DNA of 8,480 bases from Candidatus Dormiibacterota bacterium (GTDB taxonomy: Bacteria; Chloroflexota; Dormibacteria; Aeolococcales; Aeolococcaceae), in contig DAIDIX010000065.1 in NCBI GenBank assembly GCA_027451645.1, positions 1 through 8,480 of the forward strand. The letters run 5' to 3'. Shown piece after piece: positions 1 to 6,275 of the stretch (the first letter of the stretch is position 1; each line of letters opens with the position of its first letter). Both the position numbers and the translations under genes were made by a program. The notes under the pieces are model-generated. The model ran no database searches, was not told the origin of the DNA, and saw only the letters and a list, made by a program, of their open reading frames with translations.

Positions 1-529
1 ACTCGCCACACCCCGAAATGCACTCCCTTCCCCAGCCCCGCCCGCTAAGGATCAATTCTGGAGGTTTCGCTGTATCTATGTGTCAACAACGTCCGTGGAT
101 ACTACACCTAGGCTCCTATTTACTGTTGGTAAGCACTGAGCTTGCCACACAAAACGATCCAGGAACCACAGCCCATGCATCCTTCAATCCTGACATCTTT
201 TACGTCACATCATTTATATGTGGGAACGCCGAGGCGTCATTTCGATCGCTTGTTAAACGAATAACCGATACGGTATTCGGACCGGGAAACTCGCCGCCAA
301 GAGTCGATAACAATGCTCAGGACCCTAATGCATGAAATATCGGAGGGCATATAAGGTTGTCCAATCCGGGTCAACAACGTGTGAAATCCTCGCCAATTGG
401 TGATGTCATATTTAGACACTTAAGCTTTCGCGATTGAATCATATGAGATCCATGTCCACACATGTTGCATTTTGGTCACAATTCTGGCAAGAGGGCAATC
501 CTGGGTGTCATTTGGCATAACATTGGATC
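1..529. other. Intergenic or degenerate region without a convincing gene
   Basis: I see no supportable gene here. The longest open stretch (18-335, +, about 105 codons) has no SD, low complexity at its start and no recognisable motif, and a 60-codon minus-strand frame (237-419) is equally featureless. Small structures are visible. An 11-base direct repeat GTCAACAACGT occurs at 82-92 and 370-380. A short dyad ACGCC-GA-GGCGT lies at 226-237. A perfect octamer palindrome TCATATGA lies at 439-446. An inverted repeat CATGT-CCAC-ACATG lies at 451-464. The stretch probably carries the promoter of the toxin-antitoxin operon at its right end, but I found no clean -35/-10 pair. It could also be decayed gene remnant. 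Confidence 0.5.
451..464. promoter_or_regulatory. Inverted repeat upstream of toxin-antitoxin operon (possible operator)
   Basis: CATGT-CCAC-ACATG forms a dyad with perfect 5-base arms about 65 bases before the antitoxin start, with the palindrome TCATATGA just upstream at 439-446. Xre-type antitoxins commonly bind palindromes in their own promoter to autoregulate the operon, so this is a reasonable operator candidate. The arms are short and chance occurrence is quite possible. No flanking promoter elements were clear. Confidence 0.25.
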
Positions 530-1150
530 ATGGAACAGATCCAAATTCGCTCCGTATCAGCCCCATTTGACCGTCCAGCTTTAGGTGTGAGATCAGTTAG
601 AGTACTTGGCCTTGCTGAAGCAATGGGTTTACTTAAACTCTCTTCACCCATGTCCCATCTGGATCTTGACGTTCTCCGATCCACATTGGTGAATTTTCTT
701 GAAGCAGGCATCGGGATTGTTCCAATTGCAGAACTTGCACAAAACAACTCTGCAGAAGACTTGCCGCGCATTCTAGATGAAATCTACGAGAGTTTGGAGG
801 GATCTCCGAACCCAGATACTGAATGGCTGTCAATCTCGGCAGTTCTTGGGCGGGAGCTATTATTGAAACTCCTAGACATTTCTAACTCCAGCATTGAACG
901 ATATATCGATCAAAAGCGGCCCACTCCTGATTCGATAGCCGTTAAGTTGCATACATTAGCTCGCATAATCGCGCACCTATCTGGGGCATACAACGACATT
1001 GGCATAAGGCGCTGGTTTGAAAGACCAAGAAGTCAATTAAATGGATCGTCCCCGGCAGATTTACTCACTGGCGAATGGCAAGATAATCCAGAAATTATCG
1101 AAAGCATTTTGGGACTTGCCGCTCGTATCAACAGTTCCCCCGCAGCATGA
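530..1150 (+). CDS. Antitoxin of a RES-type toxin-antitoxin system (MbcA/ParS/Xre family) with long N-terminal extension
   Basis: This is probably the antitoxin that neutralises the downstream RES toxin and represses the operon. Residues about 103-150 match the Xre-like helix-turn-helix of this family, with the pattern LGRELLLKLL..SNSSIERYI...RPTPDSIAVKLHTLARI. Residues about 151-202 match the toxin-binding domain (DUF2384 type): IRRWFERP, then LNGSSPADLL, then a terminal helix ESILGLAARI. At 206 residues it is longer than the usual 130-160. The first 100 residues have no domain I recognise, though they contain amphipathic segments such as LDVLRSTLVNFLEAGI and AEDLPRILDEIYESL that could mediate oligomerisation. 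The ATG at 530 is preceded only by a weak GGA. The stop overlaps the next start as ATGA, which indicates translational coupling. Family assignment rests on C-terminal motif recognition, not a search. Confidence 0.85.
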   Translation: MEQIQIRSVSAPFDRPALGVRSVRVLGLAEAMGLLKLSSPMSHLDLDVLRSTLVNFLEAGIGIVPIAELAQNNSAEDLPRILDEIYESLEGSPNPDTEWLSISAVLGRELLLKLLDISNSSIERYIDQKRPTPDSIAVKLHTLARIIAHLSGAYNDIGIRRWFERPRSQLNGSSPADLLTGEWQDNPEIIESILGLAARINSSPAA

Positions 1151-1701
1151 AGTGGTTTAGACATGCCGATCCAAGATACCCCTATTTATGGGAAGGTCAT
1201 GATCAACCTGAAGGAAGATGGCATGGACCCGATGAGGGACCTACACATTATTTTGCGGACACACCTAATGGAGCCTGGGCTGAGTTTATAAGACATGAAG
1301 AGATAACTGAAGTTTCAGATTTAGATGGGATAAGACGTTCTATTTGGGTAGTAGATGTTCCAGATGATATTGAAGTTGGCACACTCGCCGTCCCTAATGC
1401 GCAAGCATTTGGAGGTACATCCACTTACCACCAAACCCAAGCTGCAGCCCGTGAGTATCGTGATAATAATCCTGCTAGCCATGGATTCGTCACTAGGTCC
1501 GCAGCCCTTTTGGAACATGGAGGCAAGGGAAGAGAAATGGACGGTGGTAGAGTTGAAAGCTCGTTCCGCGAAGGCATGGTACTGGTGCTCTACGGACGCT
1601 TCCCGAGGCTAATTGGATGGATGTGTTGCCGGTATGGCCAGCCCGATCCAGAAATCCTTCTCCTCACACGCCAACTCCAGGCGGTATTTCCACAGGTTTG
1701 A
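1147..1701 (+). CDS. RES-domain toxin (NAD+-degrading type) of toxin-antitoxin pair
   Basis: The RES family (named for conserved Arg, Glu and Ser) includes toxins that deplete cellular NAD+ by phosphorolysis or hydrolysis, or that ADP-ribosylate a host target. This 184-residue protein shows the typical order: R24 in EGRWHGP, the aromatic-led strand HYFADTPNGAWAE with Y35 and E46, and a later GFVTRSAALLEHGG with S118. R24, E46 and S118 are my best candidates for the naming triad. The length fits a compact single-domain toxin. Its ATG at 1147 overlaps the antitoxin stop (ATGA), and I see no separate SD, so translation is probably coupled, as is usual for antitoxin-first RES operons. It ends 6 bases before the stop of the convergent ATPase gene, with no room for a dedicated terminator between them. 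The biochemical activity (NAD+ loss versus ADP-ribosylation) cannot be told from sequence. Confidence 0.85.
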   Translation: MKWFRHADPRYPYLWEGHDQPEGRWHGPDEGPTHYFADTPNGAWAEFIRHEEITEVSDLDGIRRSIWVVDVPDDIEVGTLAVPNAQAFGGTSTYHQTQAAAREYRDNNPASHGFVTRSAALLEHGGKGREMDGGRVESSFREGMVLVLYGRFPRLIGWMCCRYGQPDPEILLLTRQLQAVFPQV

Positions 1702-1707
1702 AGATAA

Positions 1708-3909
1708 TCAGCTCTCGTGTGAAATATGACCAATCACATTTGTTGACCAGAGAGATAATTCTTTCATGCTTTCTGGATATTTATCCCATTCTATGCTGTA
1801 TGCAAATTCATACCCGGCTCTTGGCTTGCTGCCTTTAAACTTGGATTGGGCAAGTAGATATGATTTGGAGTCAAGACGCATAAAGTAAGCTTCAATCTCA
1901 CCACTTTTATCGGATTCATCGTGCACACCACCAAACTGATTTGCACGCGTATATACTCCTTGTTGTTCCCAGTACGCAATCCACGTCGCAAAAGGTTCAG
2001 CCTTAGTGGGGAGTGCCCCAACTAGCGGAATCCCGGCGATTTCAAATTGATCTACCAAAGAATGTGAATAATCTGGTGACAATACTGGTCCGTCACAGAT
2101 AATTGACCAATGTATGCCAAATGCGTTTAGCAATGTCAAATAGGGTCCGAAAGAAGTATCACTCCCAACGTTGAGAAGCATATAGCCTCGGCGATCCAAA
2201 GTATTTTTATCCGAACTTACAATTCGGGAATTGTTGAACCAGTTTGTAAATACCCCGTATTCAGTATCACCTTCGCACAAAATCACCCCATCGCTGAAAA
2301 GAGCCCCTCGTGCCTCTGCCTCTTGTGAGTAAATCTGTCTCCATCTTCCTAACCATTGCTCTTGCTCATCAGCTCCTAACGCCGCAAGTCGTTCATAGCC
2401 ACGGACATTATACACCCTCGTTTTTCCTGCTCTTCGTTCAAATCTACTAACTTTGAGTAAATCAGCTGAATCTCCCGATGGCAGCATATAGGGGGAATGG
2501 GTGACCAAAAGTGTCTGAGATTGTTGGTTGATAACAGTGTTTATCATTCGTTGCCAAATTGGGTGAGCACTTGTACCAGGTTCATCCAGCAACAGAACTC
2601 GGTCATCGGATGCTGCAATTTGTTCCGCAATGAGCAATATTTGTTGTATCCCAGATCCCATAAGCTCAATAGGCAGAGAAGTGGCAGGCTTATCCACAGA
2701 ACTGACTTCAATCGTTATCTTTGTGGCTTGTTGTGCAGGATTACCGTATGAAGCCGGTACATTGAATAGATTCGTCGAAAGATCAATCCTGTAGTCGGGT
2801 AGAAGTGAACTAAAAATGCCTTGAATCCGTAGAAATTGCGCTTGTTGAGTGTGACTTCCGTTCTTTGCTTTGAACAGCCTCAATGGCAAATACCTGGGTT
2901 TCCAACGAGGTGGAGGAATTGTCATTTCCGCCTGGGAGTACAACCCAAAACTGTATTCTCCACCAATTGATTGACTATCCTCACCTAGTACTGGAGAGTT
3001 TGTTGAGGCAACTAAGGCGTTACCGTAAACACGATGTAAAACTGTTGCAAATCCAAACGTGCGCCCAAATGTAGAATCACGAGTTTCCAGCATTAGTGCT
3101 TTCAGGAATTCATCTTCAATATATGAACGAACTCCATTATGGCTGGTAACTGCCTGAAGCATGGTTCCGCCTGCTTGATCTCCAATACGCTCAGATAGGA
3201 ATTCATCAAGTACAAAATGCATCGATGGCACCGGAGTCTGTGTCTGATGTCCAGGATCAATTCCTAATTTACCTTTGGGTTCATGCTGGTTGAACACCGT
3301 CAACGTAGTTGGTACCGCTAGAACCATTCCAGCGGGCGGAGTATTGGTTCGATGAGACCCTGATAAATGCCATACATACTTAGGAGTTGCTCGTGGAAAC
3401 ATATAGGAGACTTCCCAGTGATCACTCGGAAGACCTCGATGCTCCAATCGAATTCGTCCATCCATCAACTGTTCCAGAGCAGCTTCAGTAACTTCGTTGC
3501 TCAACCAATTCTCAAGAAGTGACAAATCGCCATAGGAACCATTTGAAATGATGTTCTCCAAAATCGCAGCCCGAAAAAAGTGGACGATGGCTTTCCTTTC
3601 TTGGTCCGTCGTCATGGTTATGCCAATTTCAACACGAATTGGTTCACCCATTTTGAGCTCTGCTCTTCGAGAATTAGCGGCAAAGTTTTGTATCATGGGG
3701 AAGAGGAGCTGTGGATCATTTGAATTGATTCCACCATGAAGATAATCAAGGCAGGTGGCAGCATTTGTAAGCACTCTTATTAAGTTGGTCTTACCTGTGG
3801 AATTTGGACCGACAAGTATAGTCAGCCCTTGCTCAAGTTCCAAGTGAAAGCGATCAGTTTTCTCTCCAAAGGAGAGTAGCCCCTCTGCATCGATATGATT
3901 TATCCGCAC
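1708..3909 (-). CDS. OLD-like ATPase with C-terminal TOPRIM nuclease domain
   Basis: This is probably an overcoming-lysogenization-defect (OLD)-like ATP-regulated nuclease acting on DNA in the cytoplasm, often in phage defence. Numbering from the upstream TTG at 3921 (737 residues): Walker A GPNSTGKT at 38-45, ABC signature-like MGSGIQQ at 421-427, Walker B RVLLLDEP at 441-448, and H-loop LLVTHSP with H475. A TOPRIM domain begins at LCEGDTE (548-554, E550), followed by NVGSD at 584-588, IICDGP with D610, and EIEAYF near 675. The second acidic residue of the usual TOPRIM DxD is a proline here (DGP), so nuclease chemistry may be altered or use another residue. About 375 residues lie between Walker A and the signature. 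Two starts are possible: TTG at 3921 (no SD) or GTG at 3909, which has GGAG six bases upstream and begins MRINHIDAEG. I prefer 3909. The gene is convergent with the toxin gene. No UvrD-like helicase partner (as in Gabija) is in view. Confidence 0.85.
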   Translation of the reverse strand: MRINHIDAEGLLSFGEKTDRFHLELEQGLTILVGPNSTGKTNLIRVLTNAATCLDYLHGGINSNDPQLLFPMIQNFAANSRRAELKMGEPIRVEIGITMTTDQERKAIVHFFRAAILENIISNGSYGDLSLLENWLSNEVTEAALEQLMDGRIRLEHRGLPSDHWEVSYMFPRATPKYVWHLSGSHRTNTPPAGMVLAVPTTLTVFNQHEPKGKLGIDPGHQTQTPVPSMHFVLDEFLSERIGDQAGGTMLQAVTSHNGVRSYIEDEFLKALMLETRDSTFGRTFGFATVLHRVYGNALVASTNSPVLGEDSQSIGGEYSFGLYSQAEMTIPPPRWKPRYLPLRLFKAKNGSHTQQAQFLRIQGIFSSLLPDYRIDLSTNLFNVPASYGNPAQQATKITIEVSSVDKPATSLPIELMGSGIQQILLIAEQIAASDDRVLLLDEPGTSAHPIWQRMINTVINQQSQTLLVTHSPYMLPSGDSADLLKVSRFERRAGKTRVYNVRGYERLAALGADEQEQWLGRWRQIYSQEAEARGALFSDGVILCEGDTEYGVFTNWFNNSRIVSSDKNTLDRRGYMLLNVGSDTSFGPYLTLLNAFGIHWSIICDGPVLSPDYSHSLVDQFEIAGIPLVGALPTKAEPFATWIAYWEQQGVYTRANQFGGVHDESDKSGEIEAYFMRLDSKSYLLAQSKFKGSKPRAGYEFAYSIEWDKYPESMKELSLWSTNVIGHISHES

Positions 3910-3915
3910 ATTTTT

Positions 3916-3938
3916 CTCCAACTCATATGACTATTATC
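3916..3938 (-). promoter_or_regulatory. Possible -10 box and SD of the OLD-like gene
   Basis: On the minus strand, GATAAT (3938-3933) resembles a -10 box. GGAG (3919-3916) stands six bases before the GTG at 3909. Transcription from such a -10 would start near 3926, leaving almost no leader for the TTG at 3921 but a normal short leader for the GTG. The palindrome TCATATGA (3930-3923), also found upstream of the toxin-antitoxin operon, overlaps the expected transcription start. I see no convincing -35 hexamer, so the promoter part is tentative while the SD is clear. Confidence 0.35.
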
Positions 3939-3991
3939 GCCAGTTTCGCAGAGTGCTTGATTGTCTTCAATTCAAAGTAGCTCGAATCAGA

Positions 3992-4008
3992 TAGCTCAGC
4001 GGGTCGGG
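3992..4008 (+). pseudogene. tRNA-like fragment
   Basis: The 17-mer TAGCTCAGCGGGTCGGG matches two separate parts of the neighbouring tRNA-Thr joined at a shared CAG: its D-arm start (TAGCTCAG) and its anticodon-stem/variable/T-stem segment (CAGCGGGTCGGG). It lies on the opposite strand to that tRNA. Flanking bases do not fold into a cloverleaf (the D-stem GCTC is not matched, and there is no proper acceptor stem), so it is not a functional tRNA. It could be a deletion remnant, an old attachment-site scar, or a chance match to the D-arm consensus. Confidence 0.35.
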
Positions 4009-4075
4009 ACAATGTCACTTCTGCCGCTCACCTGAGGTGCTTGAATGCTCCCAAGAATCCACAGAATAACGCCAT

Positions 4076-4097
4076 AATGGGGGTGGAATGGGGGTGG
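4076..4097. repeat. Tandem duplication of an 11-base unit
   Basis: AATGGGGGTGG occurs twice in perfect tandem (4076-4086 and 4087-4097), followed by a degenerate echo TAAATAGGGTG. It lies 47 bases beyond the 3' end of the tRNA-Thr gene in the non-coding strip between that tRNA and the OLD-like gene. It may be simple replication slippage. A short direct repeat in this position could also be a protein-binding arm site of an integrated element, but nothing else supports that. Confidence 0.6.
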
Positions 4098-4143
4098 TAA
4101 ATAGGGTGCGAGGGCCAGAGATATGGGTAACTGAGATCAAAAA

Positions 4144-4218
4144 TGGAGCCGGCGAAGGGATTTGAACCCCCGACCCGCTGTTTACAAAACAGCTGCTCTA
4201 CCACTGAGCTACACCGGC
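4144..4218 (-). tRNA. tRNA-Thr (anticodon TGT), CCA encoded
   Basis: The minus strand folds into a complete cloverleaf of 75 bases including the terminal CCA. The acceptor stem is GCCGGTG paired with CGCCGGC (one G-T pair). The D-arm is GCTC-AGTGGTA-GAGC. The anticodon stem is GCTGT/ACAGC with loop TTTGTAA, giving anticodon TGT, which reads ACA threonine codons. The variable loop is GGGTC, and the T-arm is GGGGG-TTCAAAT-CCCTT with two G-T pairs at its base. The discriminator base is T and CCA is genomically encoded, followed at once by a run of T. It lies downstream of and on the same strand as the glycosyltransferase operon. Its 3' end faces the defence genes, the orientation used by tRNA-targeting integrases. 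Confidence 0.97.
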
Positions 4219-4219
4219 A

Positions 4220-4239
4220 TGCCACTGAACTGCTACACC
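4220..4239 (-). repeat. Partial duplication of the tRNA-Thr 5' region
   Basis: TGCCACTGAACTGCTACACC at 4220-4239 repeats the tRNA segment at 4199-4215 (TACCACTGAGCTACACC, plus-strand view), with one substitution and a 3-base insertion (ACT). On the tRNA's own strand it is a second copy of the acceptor end plus D-arm, directly upstream of the real 5' end. It lacks everything beyond the D-arm, so it is not a tRNA. A slipped tandem duplication, or a scar of recombination at the tRNA, are the simplest explanations. Confidence 0.55.
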
Positions 4240-4413
4240 ACCATGTTAGAACATCAGAGCGGTTGCTGATCAGCGGATGGGACGTCATCCATCACAACCA
4301 GTAGACATTCAGGATAGTGCCATCAATCCCTTAGACACACATCAGAGGGTAGCACCTTTCTCTCACCCGAAGCGCTGCGTGCAGCTGTCGTTCCTGTACG
4401 TATCCTGCAGCTA

Positions 4414-5907
4414 TCACAGTTCATCTCTTTGAGATGCTTTTACCGTGACTTGCCTCTCACCGAGGATTGCTGCCAGGGCAACTATGAACCAGATGGATAG
4501 CTCCACGAAGAACAGGAGAACGGGAAAGATCGTTGTACGGTTTGTGGAGCTCAGCAGCCAGTAGTGGATCTCGAGAACACCGAACACATAGGTCCCCATG
4601 AGTGCACCGAGATACCAGAGTACTGTGAGCCACAGGTATCTCGACGTCGGGATGCCCAGCTTCCTGCGCGACAGCCTCGTCTGAGGTGGCGCGAGAAGCC
4701 AGATGCCAACCACCAGAATCCCCACTGCGAGAAAGTGTCCAATACTCACAAGGGAAGGCCAGATGCGTGTAAGTGGAGGTTCACTATGATGGAGGTCATT
4801 GAAAAATGCAGCAGACAGGTGGTTCTTGATGACGTACAGCTCCCACCACAGGCCTGGTGCAGTGAGAACGAGAAATGCCAGTCCTGCAATGCACACACGC
4901 TGGACCGTGCCACGGTGTGCCTGAGTCAACATGAGCTCTTCCCGGTATCTCCATACCAGGACTGCAGCGAGAAAGAGTGCAGTGACAAATCCCTCATTCT
5001 TCGTTACTGCAATGACCAGTATTCCCAGAGCTGCGACACATGCATTTCCACGAGTTCGTGGGAGCAGCGTTCCATACACAATTGCAGCGACTGCGCATGC
5101 ACTCCACAGCAGATCTGCATCACCACTCAGCACGTAGCTTGCATCAAGAGCTATTCCCACCACTGCAAAAAGCGACAGGATCACAACACAGAAAACCTTT
5201 GCCTTGAATGAAAGCCACTCCGGCACAATTGCAACGAGCCCCACAACCACCACGAGCAGTGCACAGAGATCAAGCCAGCCTATGACAAGCATTCCTAACC
5301 GTGCATCTGGCTCACCTCGAACGATAAATGCTGCCACCTGGGAAGCTGGATCGAGAAGTGGATAGTTCTGGTTCATGAAGAAGAGTGCAGGGTTCTGGAG
5401 CGCAGCCACGATCTGGTGATGTCCAGCAGAGATAAAGAGGGTGTGGAGGTAGTAGGTTGCAAGGCCATCTACGGTATTGAGGGGGTAGCGAAGCTCGAGC
5501 AGTGGCAGCGCAACCTCAATGATGACTACTGCAATGACCAGGATGGTCCACCACCCCTCAACCCATGATGCCCTGTCCTTCTTCTCCGCCATCGCATTCC
5601 TGCAGCGGAAATGGAGTAAGCCAGCTGCTGCATTGACGACTGCAACTGTCCCGAGAAACCAGGGAAGAAAACCACCTGCGAAAGCAACTTCCATCTGAGC
5701 AGCAAGTGCAGCACAGAGTGCAGTGAGAAGCGGTGCAAGAACCAGTGCAAGTGGCGATCGACCGTACAGGACGATGCAGGGAACAATGCTGGCAAGCGAG
5801 GAAAGAACAACGATGAGCAGAAACATCATCATGGGCTTCCAACCCTCTCGACAAGAAGAGACAGTCCATAACACCCATTCGAAGAAGGAACGAGGTGAAG
5901 CTTCCAT
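4414..5907 (-). CDS. Polytopic GT-C-like membrane glycosyltransferase
   Basis: This integral membrane protein (497 residues from the 5907 start) has about ten or more hydrophobic segments and the look of a GT-C transferase, a class that moves sugars from polyprenyl-phosphate donors onto acceptors at the outer face of the membrane. Recognisable family-like elements are a first extracellular loop with NTVDGLATYYLHTLFI (144-159) and NQNYPLLDPASQ (179-190), SGDADL (261-266), VTKNEGF (301-307), and a C-terminal STNRTTIFPVLLF (454-466). D147 and D263/D265 are candidate metal or donor-binding acids. The donor and acceptor cannot be told. Two starts compete: ATG at 5907 with GGAG seven bases upstream, which overlaps the previous gene by 79 bases, or ATG at 5832, which overlaps that gene's stop as ATGA. 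I favour 5907 because of its SD and the natural amphipathic N-terminus. It is the last gene of the minus-strand operon. Confidence 0.8.
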   Translation of the reverse strand: MEASPRSFFEWVLWTVSSCREGWKPMMMFLLIVVLSSLASIVPCIVLYGRSPLALVLAPLLTALCAALAAQMEVAFAGGFLPWFLGTVAVVNAAAGLLHFRCRNAMAEKKDRASWVEGWWTILVIAVVIIEVALPLLELRYPLNTVDGLATYYLHTLFISAGHHQIVAALQNPALFFMNQNYPLLDPASQVAAFIVRGEPDARLGMLVIGWLDLCALLVVVVGLVAIVPEWLSFKAKVFCVVILSLFAVVGIALDASYVLSGDADLLWSACAVAAIVYGTLLPRTRGNACVAALGILVIAVTKNEGFVTALFLAAVLVWRYREELMLTQAHRGTVQRVCIAGLAFLVLTAPGLWWELYVIKNHLSAAFFNDLHHSEPPLTRIWPSLVSIGHFLAVGILVVGIWLLAPPQTRLSRRKLGIPTSRYLWLTVLWYLGALMGTYVFGVLEIHYWLLSSTNRTTIFPVLLFFVELSIWFIVALAAILGERQVTVKASQRDEL

Positions 5908-6206
5908 TTCGCTTCTCCAGGCTGGGCAACAATGGGGTGGTCCGGCGATGCCACAATAGCGAGCTCCACTGCAAGGAGACTCGCGCTTCCGTTCCCGACA
6001 TAGAGGGAGTCATGTTCTGGAATGCGGTTCCGTATCTCGTTCCCAAGGCACTGGTACTGGAGCATGTCATTCTTCCACGTCAACATGACTGGTGGCCCTG
6101 CAAGATCTGTCCTCTGGCCAATAAGCACAATTGCGATCTGATAGATGAAGACGCAGGGAATGAGAATCAGGAGAGTGAGAGTGAAGGGAGAACGGCGATG
6201 CGTCAC
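5829..6206 (-). CDS. Small single-pass membrane protein of unknown function
   Basis: I do not recognise a family for this 125-residue protein. A basic N-terminus (THRR) is followed by one hydrophobic helix at about 9-30, then a probably extracytoplasmic domain with GNEIRNRIPEHDSLYVGNG (55-73) and a hydrophobic segment ASLLAVELAIV. The GTG start at 6206 is well supported by GGAGGG six bases upstream. The gene sits 69 bases after the GT2 stop and overlaps the next membrane transferase by 79 bases, or by only 4 (ATGA) if that gene starts at 5832. A small membrane partner of the neighbouring glycosyltransferases is a reasonable inference. The last 25 or so residues read less naturally than the rest, so a frameshifted or shortened C-terminus is possible. 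Confidence 0.6.
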   Translation of the reverse strand: MTHRRSPFTLTLLILIPCVFIYQIAIVLIGQRTDLAGPPVMLTWKNDMLQYQCLGNEIRNRIPEHDSLYVGNGSASLLAVELAIVASPDHPIVAQPGEAKWKLHLVPSSNGCYGLSLLVERVGSP

Positions 6207-6211
6207 GCTTG

Positions 6212-6217
6212 GCCCTC
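6212..6217 (-). promoter_or_regulatory. Strong SD of the small membrane protein gene
   Basis: On the minus strand, GGAGGG stands six bases before the GTG at 6206. This near-ideal ribosome binding site decides the start and is a main argument that the short downstream frame is a real gene and not a shadow. Confidence 0.6.
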
Positions 6218-6275
6218 CAGATGCTGCATCCTGCAGCTCCCAGAAGCGCAGCTGAAGGAACCGGGAACTCTCACA

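Noticed and set aside
18..335. 105-codon plus-strand open frame in the left-hand non-coding stretch
   Set aside because: No SD, no recognisable motif, proline-rich start and unnatural residue order. More likely chance or remnant sequence.
4028..4288. 86-codon minus-strand frame spanning the tRNA
   Set aside because: Its central peptide is simply the translation of tRNA-Thr, a common false gene.
4260..4413. Possible rho-independent terminator after the GT-C-like gene
   Set aside because: Short dyads such as GCTGATCAGC (4264-4273) and GGATG/CATCC around 4275-4290 exist, but none is followed by a T-run on the relevant strand.
4564..5211. 215-codon plus-strand frame, the longest antisense frame in the glycosyltransferase operon
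   Set aside because: It is rich in Cys, His and Gln, lacks any domain, and lies wholly antisense to a clear polytopic membrane protein. It is a shadow of that gene's codon bias.
5558..6070. 170-codon minus-strand frame across the small protein/GT-C junction
   Set aside because: Its composition (runs of S, C, H and R) is that of an out-of-frame reading of the hydrophobic genes. The other two frames carry SDs and membrane helices.
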